From positions 62,001 through 126,000 of the forward strand of contig NZ_NGJN01000004.1 of NCBI RefSeq assembly GCF_002266855.1: a stretch of 64,000 nt of DNA, given 5' to 3'. The notes beneath the pieces are model-generated. The model was given only the letters and a program-made list of their open reading frames with translations, was not told where the DNA came from and searched no databases. Position 1 is the stretch's first letter. Each line of letters opens with the position of its first letter. Below, piece after piece: positions 7,478 to 16,934 of this stretch. A program made the translations under genes and the position numbers. The DNA is from Winogradskyella aurantia. Lineage in GTDB: Bacteria; Bacteroidota; Bacteroidia; Flavobacteriales; Flavobacteriaceae.

Positions 7478-10020
7478 GTACAGCTTTACCTAAACTAAAG
7501 ACAAATACGTCTTGGCTTTTTAAAATGGCATGGCGTGATGCAAAGGCTAGTAGGATTCGCTTACTGTTGTTTATGGCATCCATTATCCTTGGAATTGCGG
7601 CTGTTGTGGCCATACAACTGTTTAGCACAAATCTTAAGGACAATATACAACGCCAATCTAAAGCCTTAATGGGTGCGGATTATATCATCGACACCAGGCA
7701 GGAACCAACGGAACGTGCACAAGCCATTATTGACTCATTAAGGCCTGATGCTAAAGAAGTCAATTTTGTGTCTATGATAGCCTTCCCAAAGAATGGAGGT
7801 ACAAAATTAGTTCGTGTACGCGGACTACAAGGTGCCTTTCCATTTTACGGTGATATTAATACAGAACCAGCCTCAGCAGCAAGTACTTATCAAGACTTAG
7901 GTGGCGCTTTAGTTGATGCCACTTTACTGTTACAATTTAATATAAAACCCGGTGATTCCATAAAAGTTGGTCAATTAACCTTACCTATTTTAGGAGCCTT
8001 AAAGGCTATTCCAGGAAGCACGGCAATCTCAACATCTGTTGCACCACCAATTGTCATTCCTTATAGATTTATTGATGATACAGAGCTCATTCAATTTGGA
8101 AGTCGTAAGGAATATCAATTTTTTTATAAAGCAGCAGATACCTTGAATATAGAACGGTTTGAGGACAAAATCGAACCAATGCTAGATTTGGAGAATGCGG
8201 ACTTAGATACGCATACCAGTACAAGCAGACGATTGGGGAGACGCTATGACAATGTGGGCAAATTTTTAAATCTTGCAGCTTTTATTGCCTTGCTTTTAGG
8301 CTGTATTGGCATTGCAAGTTCTGTACATATTTATATTAAAGAAAAGTTGAAAGCCATCGCTATTTTAAAGTGTATGGGAACTTCAAGAAAACAAAGCTTT
8401 CTCATTTTTCTAATTCAGATTTCCGGGATAGGTTTTTTGGGAGGGCTTATAGGAGCAAGCATCGGCGTGGGACTACAAGAATTATTTCCTTACATCTTAA
8501 AGGAGTTTTTACCTTTCGATGTTGAAATTACAATTACAGCCGCACCCATACTTATGGGTATTTTTCTAGGTGTTTTTATGTCTGTTTTATTTGCCTTACT
8601 ACCCCTACTTAGGACCTGGTATGTTTCGCCATTAGAAGTACTTCGTGTAAATGACAATGGTGGAAAACAACCAAAAAATATTAAATTGTTAGTGTTTTTG
8701 GCGATTGTTATATTTCTATTTTTATTTTCGGTTTGGCTGCTGAAGGATGTGAGATATGCTTTGGCTTTCATTGGAGGGACAGTCATAACATTTGCCACAT
8801 TAGGGGGTATAGCTATTCTTTTCATGAAGACCGTTAGGCGTTATTATCCAAAAACATGGGGCTACACATCTCGGCAGAGTCTTTTAAATTTATTCCGACC
8901 TAACAATCAAACTTTAGTTTTAGTGGTAGCCATTGGTTTAGGGACGTTCCTTATTAGTACCTTGTATTTCACGAAAGATATTTTACTAGCTAAAACGGAA
9001 GTAGGGCAAACGGTGGAAAATGCCAACATCATTATTTTAGATGTACAAAGTGACCAGCGCAATGCTGTTCAACAGCGCATCGAGGCTAATGACTTACCAA
9101 TTCTAAGTAATATTCCGTTGGTAACCATGCGTATGCATAAAATTAAAGACCAATTGGTAAATGATTTGCGGCAAGATACCACACGTCAAGTAAGAGGTTG
9201 GGTTTTAAATCATGAATTTAGAACTACCTATCGCGACAATCTAATTGATTCTGAAGAGCTTTTAGAAGGGGAGTGGACACCTCAATTAAATGCTAGTGAC
9301 CCCGTAGTCATCTCCATATCAGATAATTTAGCAGAGGATACCAAAGTTAGCATTGGTGACACCATCATATTTAATATTCAAGGTGTACTCATGGAAACGA
9401 CAGTTGGTAGCATTCGGCAAGTTGATTGGGGGCGTTTACAACTTAACTTTTCAATCGTTTTCCCAAAAGGCGTGTTGGAGCAAGCGCCACAGTTTAATGT
9501 ATTTACAACAACGGCTCCTAATGAAGAGCGTTCGGCCGCTTTACAGCGTGACCTCGTTGCAGAATTTCCCAACGTATCCATTATAGATTTAAGACAAGTG
9601 TATACTATTGTAGAAGATATTTTAGACAAAGTTTCTTGGATAATCAATTTCATGGCCTTCTTTAGCATTATTACAGGCATCATTGTTTTGATTGGTTCTG
9701 TAAGGACCAGCAAATATCAACGTATTAAGGAAAGTGTCTTATTGCGCACTCTAGGTGCCAAGAATTCTCAAATTTTAAAAATATCAGCACTGGAATATAC
9801 GTTTTTAGGAATGCTAGGAAGTTTAGTGGGTATTTTATTGGCCTTAGCAAGCAGTCTTTGTTTAGCTCTTTTCGTGTTTGAAGAATCTTTTGTTCCGTCC
9901 ATAATTCCTTTTGTGGTGTTTTTACCGGGAATCACGATTTTGGTTTTAATTATTGGCCTGAGCAATATTAGAACGGTTCTGAACAGCTCACCTTTGGAAG
10001 TTCTACGTCGTGAAGGCTAG
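7474..10020 (+). CDS. FtsX-like ABC permease (YbbP type)
   Basis: At 848 residues this is a typical double-FtsX permease. It has an N-terminal transmembrane helix (RLLLFMASIILGIAAVVAIQLF) followed by a large periplasmic domain, then a FtsX block near 265-400. A second pair of helices, a second periplasmic domain and a C-terminal FtsX block follow near 720-845. The start is a TTG embedded in the ABC subunit's stop (TTGA); no in-frame ATG occurs before residue 18. Together with the ATPase it should form an exporter or periplasmic mechanotransmitter whose substrate is unknown, possibly lipid-related given the esterase next door. Confidence 0.92.
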   Translation: MSTALPKLKTNTSWLFKMAWRDAKASRIRLLLFMASIILGIAAVVAIQLFSTNLKDNIQRQSKALMGADYIIDTRQEPTERAQAIIDSLRPDAKEVNFVSMIAFPKNGGTKLVRVRGLQGAFPFYGDINTEPASAASTYQDLGGALVDATLLLQFNIKPGDSIKVGQLTLPILGALKAIPGSTAISTSVAPPIVIPYRFIDDTELIQFGSRKEYQFFYKAADTLNIERFEDKIEPMLDLENADLDTHTSTSRRLGRRYDNVGKFLNLAAFIALLLGCIGIASSVHIYIKEKLKAIAILKCMGTSRKQSFLIFLIQISGIGFLGGLIGASIGVGLQELFPYILKEFLPFDVEITITAAPILMGIFLGVFMSVLFALLPLLRTWYVSPLEVLRVNDNGGKQPKNIKLLVFLAIVIFLFLFSVWLLKDVRYALAFIGGTVITFATLGGIAILFMKTVRRYYPKTWGYTSRQSLLNLFRPNNQTLVLVVAIGLGTFLISTLYFTKDILLAKTEVGQTVENANIIILDVQSDQRNAVQQRIEANDLPILSNIPLVTMRMHKIKDQLVNDLRQDTTRQVRGWVLNHEFRTTYRDNLIDSEELLEGEWTPQLNASDPVVISISDNLAEDTKVSIGDTIIFNIQGVLMETTVGSIRQVDWGRLQLNFSIVFPKGVLEQAPQFNVFTTTAPNEERSAALQRDLVAEFPNVSIIDLRQVYTIVEDILDKVSWIINFMAFFSIITGIIVLIGSVRTSKYQRIKESVLLRTLGAKNSQILKISALEYTFLGMLGSLVGILLALASSLCLALFVFEESFVPSIIPFVVFLPGITILVLIIGLSNIRTVLNSSPLEVLRREG

Positions 10021-10046
10021 TTGACGCTGTTTTAACAGTTGAAAAA

Positions 10047-10490
10047 TTATAAAAAGCGTTCATCACCCGTCTGACGCTGGGTAACTGGCTCCTCTGAGTG
10101 CATGGTTTTTGTTAATCCGGCAGAGTCTACATTATAAAATTCTAATAGCTGAGTGTAACGGAGTATGTGGGAGATACGTTCGCCTTCCATAACAATAGCA
10201 CCTTTTAATGCTTCAGGGTGATTCGCCAATATTTTAACTAAGCTTTCTTCATCAAAATCCGATGTTTGGTCAAATAATTTAAGCTTTTGGGTATCAATAA
10301 GCATCTTTAGGCTAATATTTAAACGCTCTGCTATATCATGCCATTGAGTATCAGATGGCATTGTTTTACATATATCAATTTTCAGCGTAGCTTTATCAGC
10401 AGATTCTAGGAAAGCCTGTACTTGGTCGCTGAATTTACTGCCACTGGCGTAAATACATGTTATTTGGTTTTGAATAGTCTGTGATTCCAT
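10047..10490 (-). CDS. ArsC/Spx-like thioredoxin-fold protein lacking the arsenate reductase catalytic Cys motif
   Basis: The protein has 147 residues with the beta-alpha-beta opening of the ArsC family (ITCIYASGSKFSDQVQAFL) and the later block ANHPEALKGAIVMEGERI that matches the family's cis-proline region. The catalytic C-x5-R motif of arsenate reductases is absent. It is therefore more likely a regulator-like or structural relative. It sits 7 bp downstream of the HPF-like gene and is probably co-transcribed with it. Confidence 0.7.
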   Translation of the reverse strand: MESQTIQNQITCIYASGSKFSDQVQAFLESADKATLKIDICKTMPSDTQWHDIAERLNISLKMLIDTQKLKLFDQTSDFDEESLVKILANHPEALKGAIVMEGERISHILRYTQLLEFYNVDSAGLTKTMHSEEPVTQRQTGDERFL

Positions 10491-10497
10491 AAATTTT

Positions 10498-10803
10498 TTA
10501 ATAAGATTTTAAAATTTCTGTACGTTTCGCTAATTGTTGCCGTAATTGGTCAACACATTCACTTAAAGCGGCCCTAAAATTGGATTTTGATGCTTCTGCA
10601 TATAATCTTGGTCCCGGAGCACTTAATCGTATGGCTGCTATCATTCCAGTATCAGTATTGGATGTGTTTTCTGTTTTAAAAAAAACATCCGCTCGAACTA
10701 GAAAATCATTCCGGGTAAAGAGTTTTTCAATTTTCTCCTTGGCATAAGTTTCCAAACTTTCGCTTGAACTCACACCATCATATTTAAATAGTATAGTTTT
10801 CAT
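10498..10803 (-). CDS. HPF/RaiA-family ribosome-associated protein
   Basis: A short (101 residue) ribosome hibernation factor-like protein. It has the beta-alpha-beta-beta-beta-alpha pattern: KYDGVSSSESLETYAKEKIEKLF, then the strand with ADVFFKTEN, then a long C-terminal helix with LRQQLAKR. Family members bind the decoding site of the 30S subunit in slow growth. It lacks the C-terminal dimerisation domain of long HPF. It is first in a two-gene unit with the ArsC-like protein. Confidence 0.82.
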   Translation of the reverse strand: MKTILFKYDGVSSSESLETYAKEKIEKLFTRNDFLVRADVFFKTENTSNTDTGMIAAIRLSAPGPRLYAEASKSNFRAALSECVDQLRQQLAKRTEILKSY

Positions 10804-11009
10804 TTTTTCATAGTATTTAAAGATAAACTACATATTTTTAGGTCAATTCCAAGGGTTTTAATAGTAATTTAAGAGGTTTTGGTCATAATAAAAGCTTAAA
10901 TCATATATTTCTGTAAAATATCCGTGTTTTACGAGAAATCGTGCCTTTTTATAACTTTTTTAAGGAAAATTGAGATTTTGAGCTTTATATTATTGAAAAA
11001 AGTCAAACT

Positions 11010-11678
11010 ATGGAATACAAACTTACACTAGAAAAGATAGAACACGTCAATCACAATGTCTTGCGCCTTGTAACCAACAAACCTAAAGGATACTCGTTTT
11101 CACCGGGTCAGGCGACAGAATTAGCCATAGACAAGGACACGTGGAGGGATAAAAAACGACCGTTTACCTTTACGAGCTTACCTGAGGACGACCGTTTGGA
11201 ATTCACCATAAAAGTATACCCTTCACATGACGGGGTTACCGAACAAATAGAAACCTTGAAGGTCGGTGACCACCTAATTATTGGAGAGGCTTGGGGTGCT
11301 ATACAGTATCATGGTGAAGGCACATTTATAGCCGGTGGAGCAGGGGTAACGCCATTTATATCCATTTTAAAGGATTTAAGACGAAAGGCTGAGCTCAAAG
11401 GGAATACATTGTTTTTCGCCAACCATAGAAAAAAGGATATTATCTATAAGAACCAATTAGAAACCTGGTTGGGTGATGACCTTCATGTCGTTTTATCTAA
11501 AGAAAATCTCAACGAATACAAATATGGTCATATTGATAAGGAAATCTTACAAACTTATAACCTAGACATTTCCAAGCCTGTATATCTTTGTGGTCCACCC
11601 GCAATGATGGACGCAGTAAAAACAGACTTATACGAACTAGGACTATCAAAAGACTTATTAGTTACAGAAGCTGCCTAG
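11010..11678 (+). CDS. Ferredoxin-NADP reductase-like FAD oxidoreductase
   Basis: The protein has 222 residues. The FAD-binding barrel contains KRPFTFTS (the RxYS/T-type flavin motif). The NAD(P) half contains FIAGGAGVTPFISIL and the C-terminal YLCGPPAMMDAVK. This is the minimal flavodoxin/flavin reductase architecture without an iron-sulphur domain, so it should pass electrons from NAD(P)H to a separate acceptor. It is a single gene, preceded by about 200 bp shared with the divergent HPF-like gene. Confidence 0.88.
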   Translation: MEYKLTLEKIEHVNHNVLRLVTNKPKGYSFSPGQATELAIDKDTWRDKKRPFTFTSLPEDDRLEFTIKVYPSHDGVTEQIETLKVGDHLIIGEAWGAIQYHGEGTFIAGGAGVTPFISILKDLRRKAELKGNTLFFANHRKKDIIYKNQLETWLGDDLHVVLSKENLNEYKYGHIDKEILQTYNLDISKPVYLCGPPAMMDAVKTDLYELGLSKDLLVTEAA

Positions 11679-11773
11679 CGAGCTAGCGCTAATGAACTTT
11701 CATCATGCTAAGCTAAAAATCAATATATTGTAAATATCGACTAAAACAATAATTAGTATATTTGATAGAAACC

Positions 11774-13306
11774 ATGTTTAAAATTAAGCCTCTTATCAGT
11801 GTTTTAGTAGTCCTGTTTTTGGTGTCTTGCCAACAACAAGACAAGACTCTTGGTGCTAATGTCGAAGTCTACAATGAAATCGTAGCCAATTCTGTGGACC
11901 GCGACTTTGATGCCATCAAAAAAGATGGTATACTTAGAGCATTGGTCATATATAGTAGTACGAGCTATTTTTTATACAGGGGCGAACCCATGGGATTTGA
12001 ATATGAGCTATTAAAACGATTGGCTGATGACTTGGACCTCAAATTAGAACTCGTAGTTTCAGATGATTTGGATTCTGAATTTGAAGTCTTAAATAGAGGA
12101 GATGTGGATATTATTGCACATGGTATGACCATTACCAACCAGCGCAAGTGGGAGGTTGATTTTACAGAATACCTATATCTTACCAAACAGGTCTTGGTTC
12201 AAAAAAAACCTGACAATTATAGAAATATGTCTTGGAGTTCCTTGCAAAAAGAATTGATACACGATGCTATAGAGTTGATTGGTGATACCGTTTCTGTGAG
12301 AAGAAATTCGGCGTATTTTGAACGTTTAATGAGTTTATCCAATGAAATAGGGGGGACCATTGTTATTGATACACTGAGCAGTCAGCTAGCCACCGATGAA
12401 ATCATTAATATGGTAGCCGATGGAGAGATAAAATATACTATAGCAGATGAAAATTTGGCCAAAATAAATGCGGCGTACCAACCGATTCTCAATATCGATG
12501 TACCTATTTCATTTTCTCAGCGTATTGCTTGGGTGACGCGAAAGAAGTCCAAAGAATTCCGAAAAGTAATTAATAAATGGATTAAGAAGCAAAGGAAAAG
12601 CACGGACTATTACGTTATTTACAACAAGTACTTCAAAAACAAACGATCATTCAATAGGCGAGCTAGAAGTGATTATTACAGCCTATCCAAAAATCAAATC
12701 GGACCTTATGACGAAATCATACAACGCTATGCTAAAGAAATTAACTGGGATTGGCGTTTGATAGCCTCCCAGGTGTATCAGGAATCTAAGTTCGACCCCA
12801 ATGTACAATCGTGGGCAGGCGCCGAAGGCTTAATGCAAATTATGCCCGCCACCGCAGCTTCCTTAGGGGTAACTGAACCTACAGACCCAAATGAAAGTAT
12901 AAAAGCAGGAACATCCTATTTAAAACAAAATTATGACCAATTTCAATCAGTTCCTGACTCCCTGAACCGAATTAAGTTGACCCTAGCGGCCTATAATTGT
13001 GGTTTAGGTCATGTCTTAGATGCCCAGCGCTTGGCCGAGGAAAATAATCTAGACCCTAACCTTTGGTCAGATAATGTAGAACCTATGCTCTTGGCGTTGA
13101 GTTCACCAAAATACTATAATAAGCCCTTTATAAAATATGGCTATGTGCGCGGTGCGGAACCCGTAGATTACGTCAACGAAATTTTTGAGCGCTATGCGCA
13201 CTATACCACCTTTATCCCTATGGATGATTCTATTTCAAATACGACATCCACAGCGTCATCGGACCAAAATTTGTTAAAGTCACGGCCCGTCAAGGCTGGC
13301 TTATAG
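11774..13306 (+). CDS. MltF-type membrane-bound lytic murein transglycosylase
   Basis: The start is set at ATG 11774; an in-frame TTG lies 12 bp earlier. The lipoprotein signal ends LFLVSCQQQ, so the protein is tethered at C18. Residues about 45-290 form a periplasmic solute-binding (SBP_bac_3) domain. Residues about 310-450 form an SLT lysozyme-like domain with the catalytic Glu in VYQESKFDP and the motifs GLMQIMP and AAYNCGLGH. It cleaves peptidoglycan glycan chains during wall turnover. Length and domain order match E. coli MltF. Confidence 0.93.
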   Translation: MFKIKPLISVLVVLFLVSCQQQDKTLGANVEVYNEIVANSVDRDFDAIKKDGILRALVIYSSTSYFLYRGEPMGFEYELLKRLADDLDLKLELVVSDDLDSEFEVLNRGDVDIIAHGMTITNQRKWEVDFTEYLYLTKQVLVQKKPDNYRNMSWSSLQKELIHDAIELIGDTVSVRRNSAYFERLMSLSNEIGGTIVIDTLSSQLATDEIINMVADGEIKYTIADENLAKINAAYQPILNIDVPISFSQRIAWVTRKKSKEFRKVINKWIKKQRKSTDYYVIYNKYFKNKRSFNRRARSDYYSLSKNQIGPYDEIIQRYAKEINWDWRLIASQVYQESKFDPNVQSWAGAEGLMQIMPATAASLGVTEPTDPNESIKAGTSYLKQNYDQFQSVPDSLNRIKLTLAAYNCGLGHVLDAQRLAEENNLDPNLWSDNVEPMLLALSSPKYYNKPFIKYGYVRGAEPVDYVNEIFERYAHYTTFIPMDDSISNTTSTASSDQNLLKSRPVKAGL

Positions 13307-13581
13307 TTTAAAATTGATATATTCCAGATAGGAGCAAATGATACATTCAGCATTTGGTTCATATTAAGATTTTTGAAATTTTGTGGCTTTTAACACCTTT
13401 CGTTTAAACCTATTGGTGCTAAATAGCTAATACTGGTGAGTGTTTTCTTTACTCCATTGGTAAATGTCGTTTAAGTCCGGGTATTCTTTACTTAAGCTGA
13501 AAAGTTTGTTTTTTAATGCTTATATTTAAAAAAATGCAGGATTCATGCATTTTATATCTACTAATTAATGTCTCTTTTTTA
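13307..13581. other. Intergenic region, nothing recognised
   Basis: The 275-bp gap before the ATP-grasp cluster holds the likely promoter (a near-match TATATTTA lies close to the start codon) and no coding frame I can support. Confidence 0.4.
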
Positions 13582-15018
13582 ATGCCTAAAATAAAATTCA
13601 CGAATTACGAGATCAAAGGTTTTTATGACGAAATGTTTAATGAGCATCATAAGGTAAGGCCGAATTATAAACTCTTTAAGGAGCGTCTTGAGAGAATGGG
13701 GCATAAAAAACTAAACACCTTACAGCACGCTACCGACAGGGCACAGTTATCTCTAGGTATGACCTTTAATGTGTACAATGACAATCAAGGTACTGAACGG
13801 ATTCTACACTTGGACATTATTCCAAAAATTATAGGTAAAAATGAGTGGACACATCTTGAAAAAGGTTTGCAGCAGAGAATTAAAGCCTTAAACCTTTTTA
13901 TACAAGACCTTTACAACGACCAAAAGGTACTTAAAGACGGCATTATTCCTAAAGAATTAATATTTAGCAGTGCGGCCTACTTAAAACAATTACAAGGATT
14001 TAAACCGCCCAAGGACATATGGTGTCATATCACCGGGTCTGATTTAATTAAAGGTGCAGATGGTCAATATTATGTCTTGGAAGATAATTTGAGGTGCCCT
14101 TCTGGCGTATCCTATATGCTTGAAAATAGAGAAATTCTTAAACGTACCTTCCCTGAATTATTTGAAAAACTGGATGTAAGGCCGGTTTATAATTATACAC
14201 ATATATTAAGGGATTCCTTAGAGTTCTTAACAGAAATAGACAATCCAAATGTGGTGGTTTTAACACCAGGCATATACAATTCGGCCTATTTTGAACATTC
14301 CTATTTGGCTCAGCAAATGGGTGCCGAATTGGTTGAGGGAAGGGATTTAATCGTTAAAGATGACATTGTTTATATGATAACAACTCACGGCTTGAAACAA
14401 GTAGATGTTATTTACCGCAGAGTTGATGATGATTTTATTGACCCTTTGGTGTTTAATAAAAATTCCCTATTAGGAACACCTGGTTTATTCAATGCCTATC
14501 TCAAGGGCAATGTGGTACTCGTTAATGCGCCTGGTACAGGTGTGGTAGACGATAAAGCGGTATATGCTTATGTGCCAAGAATTATAAAATATTACTTAGG
14601 TGAAGATATGATTTTGCCCAATGTAAAAACCTATATCTGTGCTGAGGAACAAGACTGTAAATACGTTCTTGAGAATCTTCATAATCTGGTTGTCAAACAA
14701 ACGGACGCCTCTGGTGGTTACGGTATGCTCATTGGTCCTAAATCTACCAAATCAGAACACGAGGAGTTTCGAAAAAAAATCAAGAACAACCCCAGAAATT
14801 ATATTGCTCAACCCATGATCAACCTGTCGAGGGTCCCCACCTTAACGGGGGATACTATTGAAGGACGTCACGTGGACTTAAGACCTTATGCCTTATACGG
14901 CAAGGACATAAAAATCATTCCAGGCGCATTAACACGTGTAGCCCTAAACAAGGGGTCTATTGTTGTTAATTCTTCACAAGGCGGTGGCAGTAAAGATACT
15001 TGGGTGTTAAACCACTAA
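13582..15018 (+). CDS. Circularly permuted ATP-grasp peptide ligase-like protein
   Basis: About 478 residues from ATG 13582 (MPKIKFTNYEIKGFYDEMF); the longer frame adds 22 residues that do not look conserved. Family hallmarks include HRKVRPNY-like HHKVRPNY near the N-terminus, GSDLIKGADGQYYVLEDNLRCPSGVSY-type nucleotide/metal region, VVLTPGIYNSAYFEH and the C-terminal DASGGYGMLIG. Such proteins (formerly DUF404/DUF407) are predicted to ligate amino acids or modify peptides using ATP. It heads a four-gene operon with alpha-E, transglutaminase and a metallopeptidase. The product is unknown. Confidence 0.9.
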   Translation: MPKIKFTNYEIKGFYDEMFNEHHKVRPNYKLFKERLERMGHKKLNTLQHATDRAQLSLGMTFNVYNDNQGTERILHLDIIPKIIGKNEWTHLEKGLQQRIKALNLFIQDLYNDQKVLKDGIIPKELIFSSAAYLKQLQGFKPPKDIWCHITGSDLIKGADGQYYVLEDNLRCPSGVSYMLENREILKRTFPELFEKLDVRPVYNYTHILRDSLEFLTEIDNPNVVVLTPGIYNSAYFEHSYLAQQMGAELVEGRDLIVKDDIVYMITTHGLKQVDVIYRRVDDDFIDPLVFNKNSLLGTPGLFNAYLKGNVVLVNAPGTGVVDDKAVYAYVPRIIKYYLGEDMILPNVKTYICAEEQDCKYVLENLHNLVVKQTDASGGYGMLIGPKSTKSEHEEFRKKIKNNPRNYIAQPMINLSRVPTLTGDTIEGRHVDLRPYALYGKDIKIIPGALTRVALNKGSIVVNSSQGGGSKDTWVLNH

Positions 15019-15028
15019 ATAAAAAAAC

Positions 15029-15982
15029 ATGTTAGCAAGAGTAGCAAATACCATGTATTGGATGAATAGGTATATAGAACGCGCCGAGAATTATGCGCGC
15101 TTTATGGACGTTAACTATAACTTGTCCTTGGAGTTGCCCCCAAATGAGTCTGAGCAATGGAAACCGCTGGTATTGGCAACTGGCGATTGGGACTTATACG
15201 AATCCTTATACGCCCATGCTGAAAAAAACCAGGTTATTTTCTTTTTAGGATTTGATATCAATAACCCAAATTCAATCTATAGTTGTATTTCCAATGCCCG
15301 GGAAAATGCCAGAGCCATACGTTCAGAAATTACTAAAGAAGTCTGGGAACAAATCAATCACCTTTACTTTTTGGTTAAGGAAGGCGTAGAAAAAAAGCGC
15401 TACAAATCGAAGAATTTAAGGCAATTTTTTACTGAGATTAAGAATGGTTGCCAACTACTGTATGGTATGTTTGATGCTACCCTATCAAGAACAGAGAGCT
15501 GGCATTTTGGAAAACTCGGCCAAGTCATAGAACGTGCAGATAAAACCTCTAGAGTATTGGATGTGAAATATCACATTTTATTGTCTTCGCCAAAGGAAGT
15601 GGGATCGTCCTTAGATTTAATTCAATGGGCTGCCTTGCTAAAATCAGTCAGTGCTTATGATATGTACAGGAAAAAACACGGAAAATTAAATGCAGCAACC
15701 ATCGCTGAATTTCTCATATTGGATACAGCGTTTCCGCGCTCCATATTAGCCTGTCTGGTGCATGCTGAGATTTCACTTAACGCTATTTCTGGTAGTTCAG
15801 TAGGTTTTACTAATCCAGCTCAAAAACAACTAGGCCTATTAAAATCACAGCTTGAATTTGCTGCAATTAATGACATTATTGAACAAGGAATGCACGAATA
15901 CCTCGATGATTTTCAACGTAAATTGAATGCCATTTCTTCTGCAATTTATGAGTCTTTTTTTGTTATTGATCAAGTAACATAA
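15029..15982 (+). CDS. Alpha-E domain protein
   Basis: The 317-residue all-helical protein (formerly DUF403) starts MLARVANTMYWMNRYIERAENYARF, the family's diagnostic opening. It contains the second conserved piece GQVIERADKTSRVLDVKYH. Alpha-E proteins accompany the circularly permuted ATP-grasp protein in nearly all genomes, as a separate protein here. Their biochemical role is undefined. It begins 10 bp after the ATP-grasp gene. Confidence 0.92.
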   Translation: MLARVANTMYWMNRYIERAENYARFMDVNYNLSLELPPNESEQWKPLVLATGDWDLYESLYAHAEKNQVIFFLGFDINNPNSIYSCISNARENARAIRSEITKEVWEQINHLYFLVKEGVEKKRYKSKNLRQFFTEIKNGCQLLYGMFDATLSRTESWHFGKLGQVIERADKTSRVLDVKYHILLSSPKEVGSSLDLIQWAALLKSVSAYDMYRKKHGKLNAATIAEFLILDTAFPRSILACLVHAEISLNAISGSSVGFTNPAQKQLGLLKSQLEFAAINDIIEQGMHEYLDDFQRKLNAISSAIYESFFVIDQVT

Positions 15983-16034
15983 ATGTCTTATAAATTGTTC
16001 CCCTAGTGTAATCCAAAAAAAGAACACCACCGAA

Positions 16035-16889
16035 ATGGAAGTTGCAAAAACTTATAAAATTACCCATCAAACTCAGTATATCTTTGATTCGGACGTGTTC
16101 CTAGAGCCTCATTATTTGAGATTCCGCCCAAAAGAAACAGCCTTTTTAAAAAATTTGGAGTTTTCATTAGAGCTAAATCCAAAACCAGCGGGTCATCGCA
16201 TTATAGAAGACGAGAACCACGCTTTGGTGGATTTTTGTTGGTTTGAAGGTCTCACCAACCAATTTACAATTAGCGCTCAAAGTGTGGTGAATACAGTAGA
16301 CTATAATCCCTTTAATTTCATTCTATATCCCACCCGCTACAATCAATTGCCCTTTCAATATAGCGAAAAACAAAAAAAATTACTAGGTTCTGCATTAGAA
16401 CACCTGCCCATATCCAAGGACCTAATGGCTTTTGGTAACGCCATACAACAGTCAGCCAAAAATAATACGTTGGATTATATATCCAACTTAACCAAACAGG
16501 TGCATCAGGATTTTAAAGTGGTCTATAGAGAAGAAGGTGCACCAATGCATCCAAACGAGACGTTTGAATTAAAAAAGGGCTCCTGTCGTGATTTGTCCTG
16601 GATGCTCATCCATCTTCTAAGGCAGCAAGGAATGGCAGCACGCTTTGTCAGTGGCTATTTTTATTTTGAAATGGACAAACCGGGATATGAGCTCCATGCT
16701 TGGGTGGACTTGTATTTACCAGGTGCTGGATGGCTAGGCGTAGATCCAAGTCATGGTATTTTAACTGGTAACTCCCATTTTCCCGTGGCTTCAAGCACAC
16801 ATTATGATGATACTATGCCAGTTTTTGGTGGTATTCGCGGTAGTGCAACTTCTCAATTAATCACCAATTTATCCATAGAATTAGTCTAA
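16035..16889 (+). CDS. Transglutaminase-like cysteine peptidase of the ATP-grasp/alpha-E cluster
   Basis: The protein has 284 residues: an N-terminal bacterial transglutaminase-like domain (YKITHQTQYIFDSDV...) and a catalytic core. The catalytic triad is visible as C184 in KKGSCRDLSWM, H221 in YELHAWVDLY and D238 in LGVDPSHG. There is no signal peptide, so it acts in the cytoplasm. Enzymes of this group may cleave or ligate amide bonds; with the ATP-grasp partner, a peptide-tagging or de-tagging role is inferred. It is the third gene of the operon. Confidence 0.9.
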   Translation: MEVAKTYKITHQTQYIFDSDVFLEPHYLRFRPKETAFLKNLEFSLELNPKPAGHRIIEDENHALVDFCWFEGLTNQFTISAQSVVNTVDYNPFNFILYPTRYNQLPFQYSEKQKKLLGSALEHLPISKDLMAFGNAIQQSAKNNTLDYISNLTKQVHQDFKVVYREEGAPMHPNETFELKKGSCRDLSWMLIHLLRQQGMAARFVSGYFYFEMDKPGYELHAWVDLYLPGAGWLGVDPSHGILTGNSHFPVASSTHYDDTMPVFGGIRGSATSQLITNLSIELV

Positions 16890-16934
16890 TTTTGCCCTTG
16901 TTAATTTCATGGGTTTTACCATAGCATATTAGAA

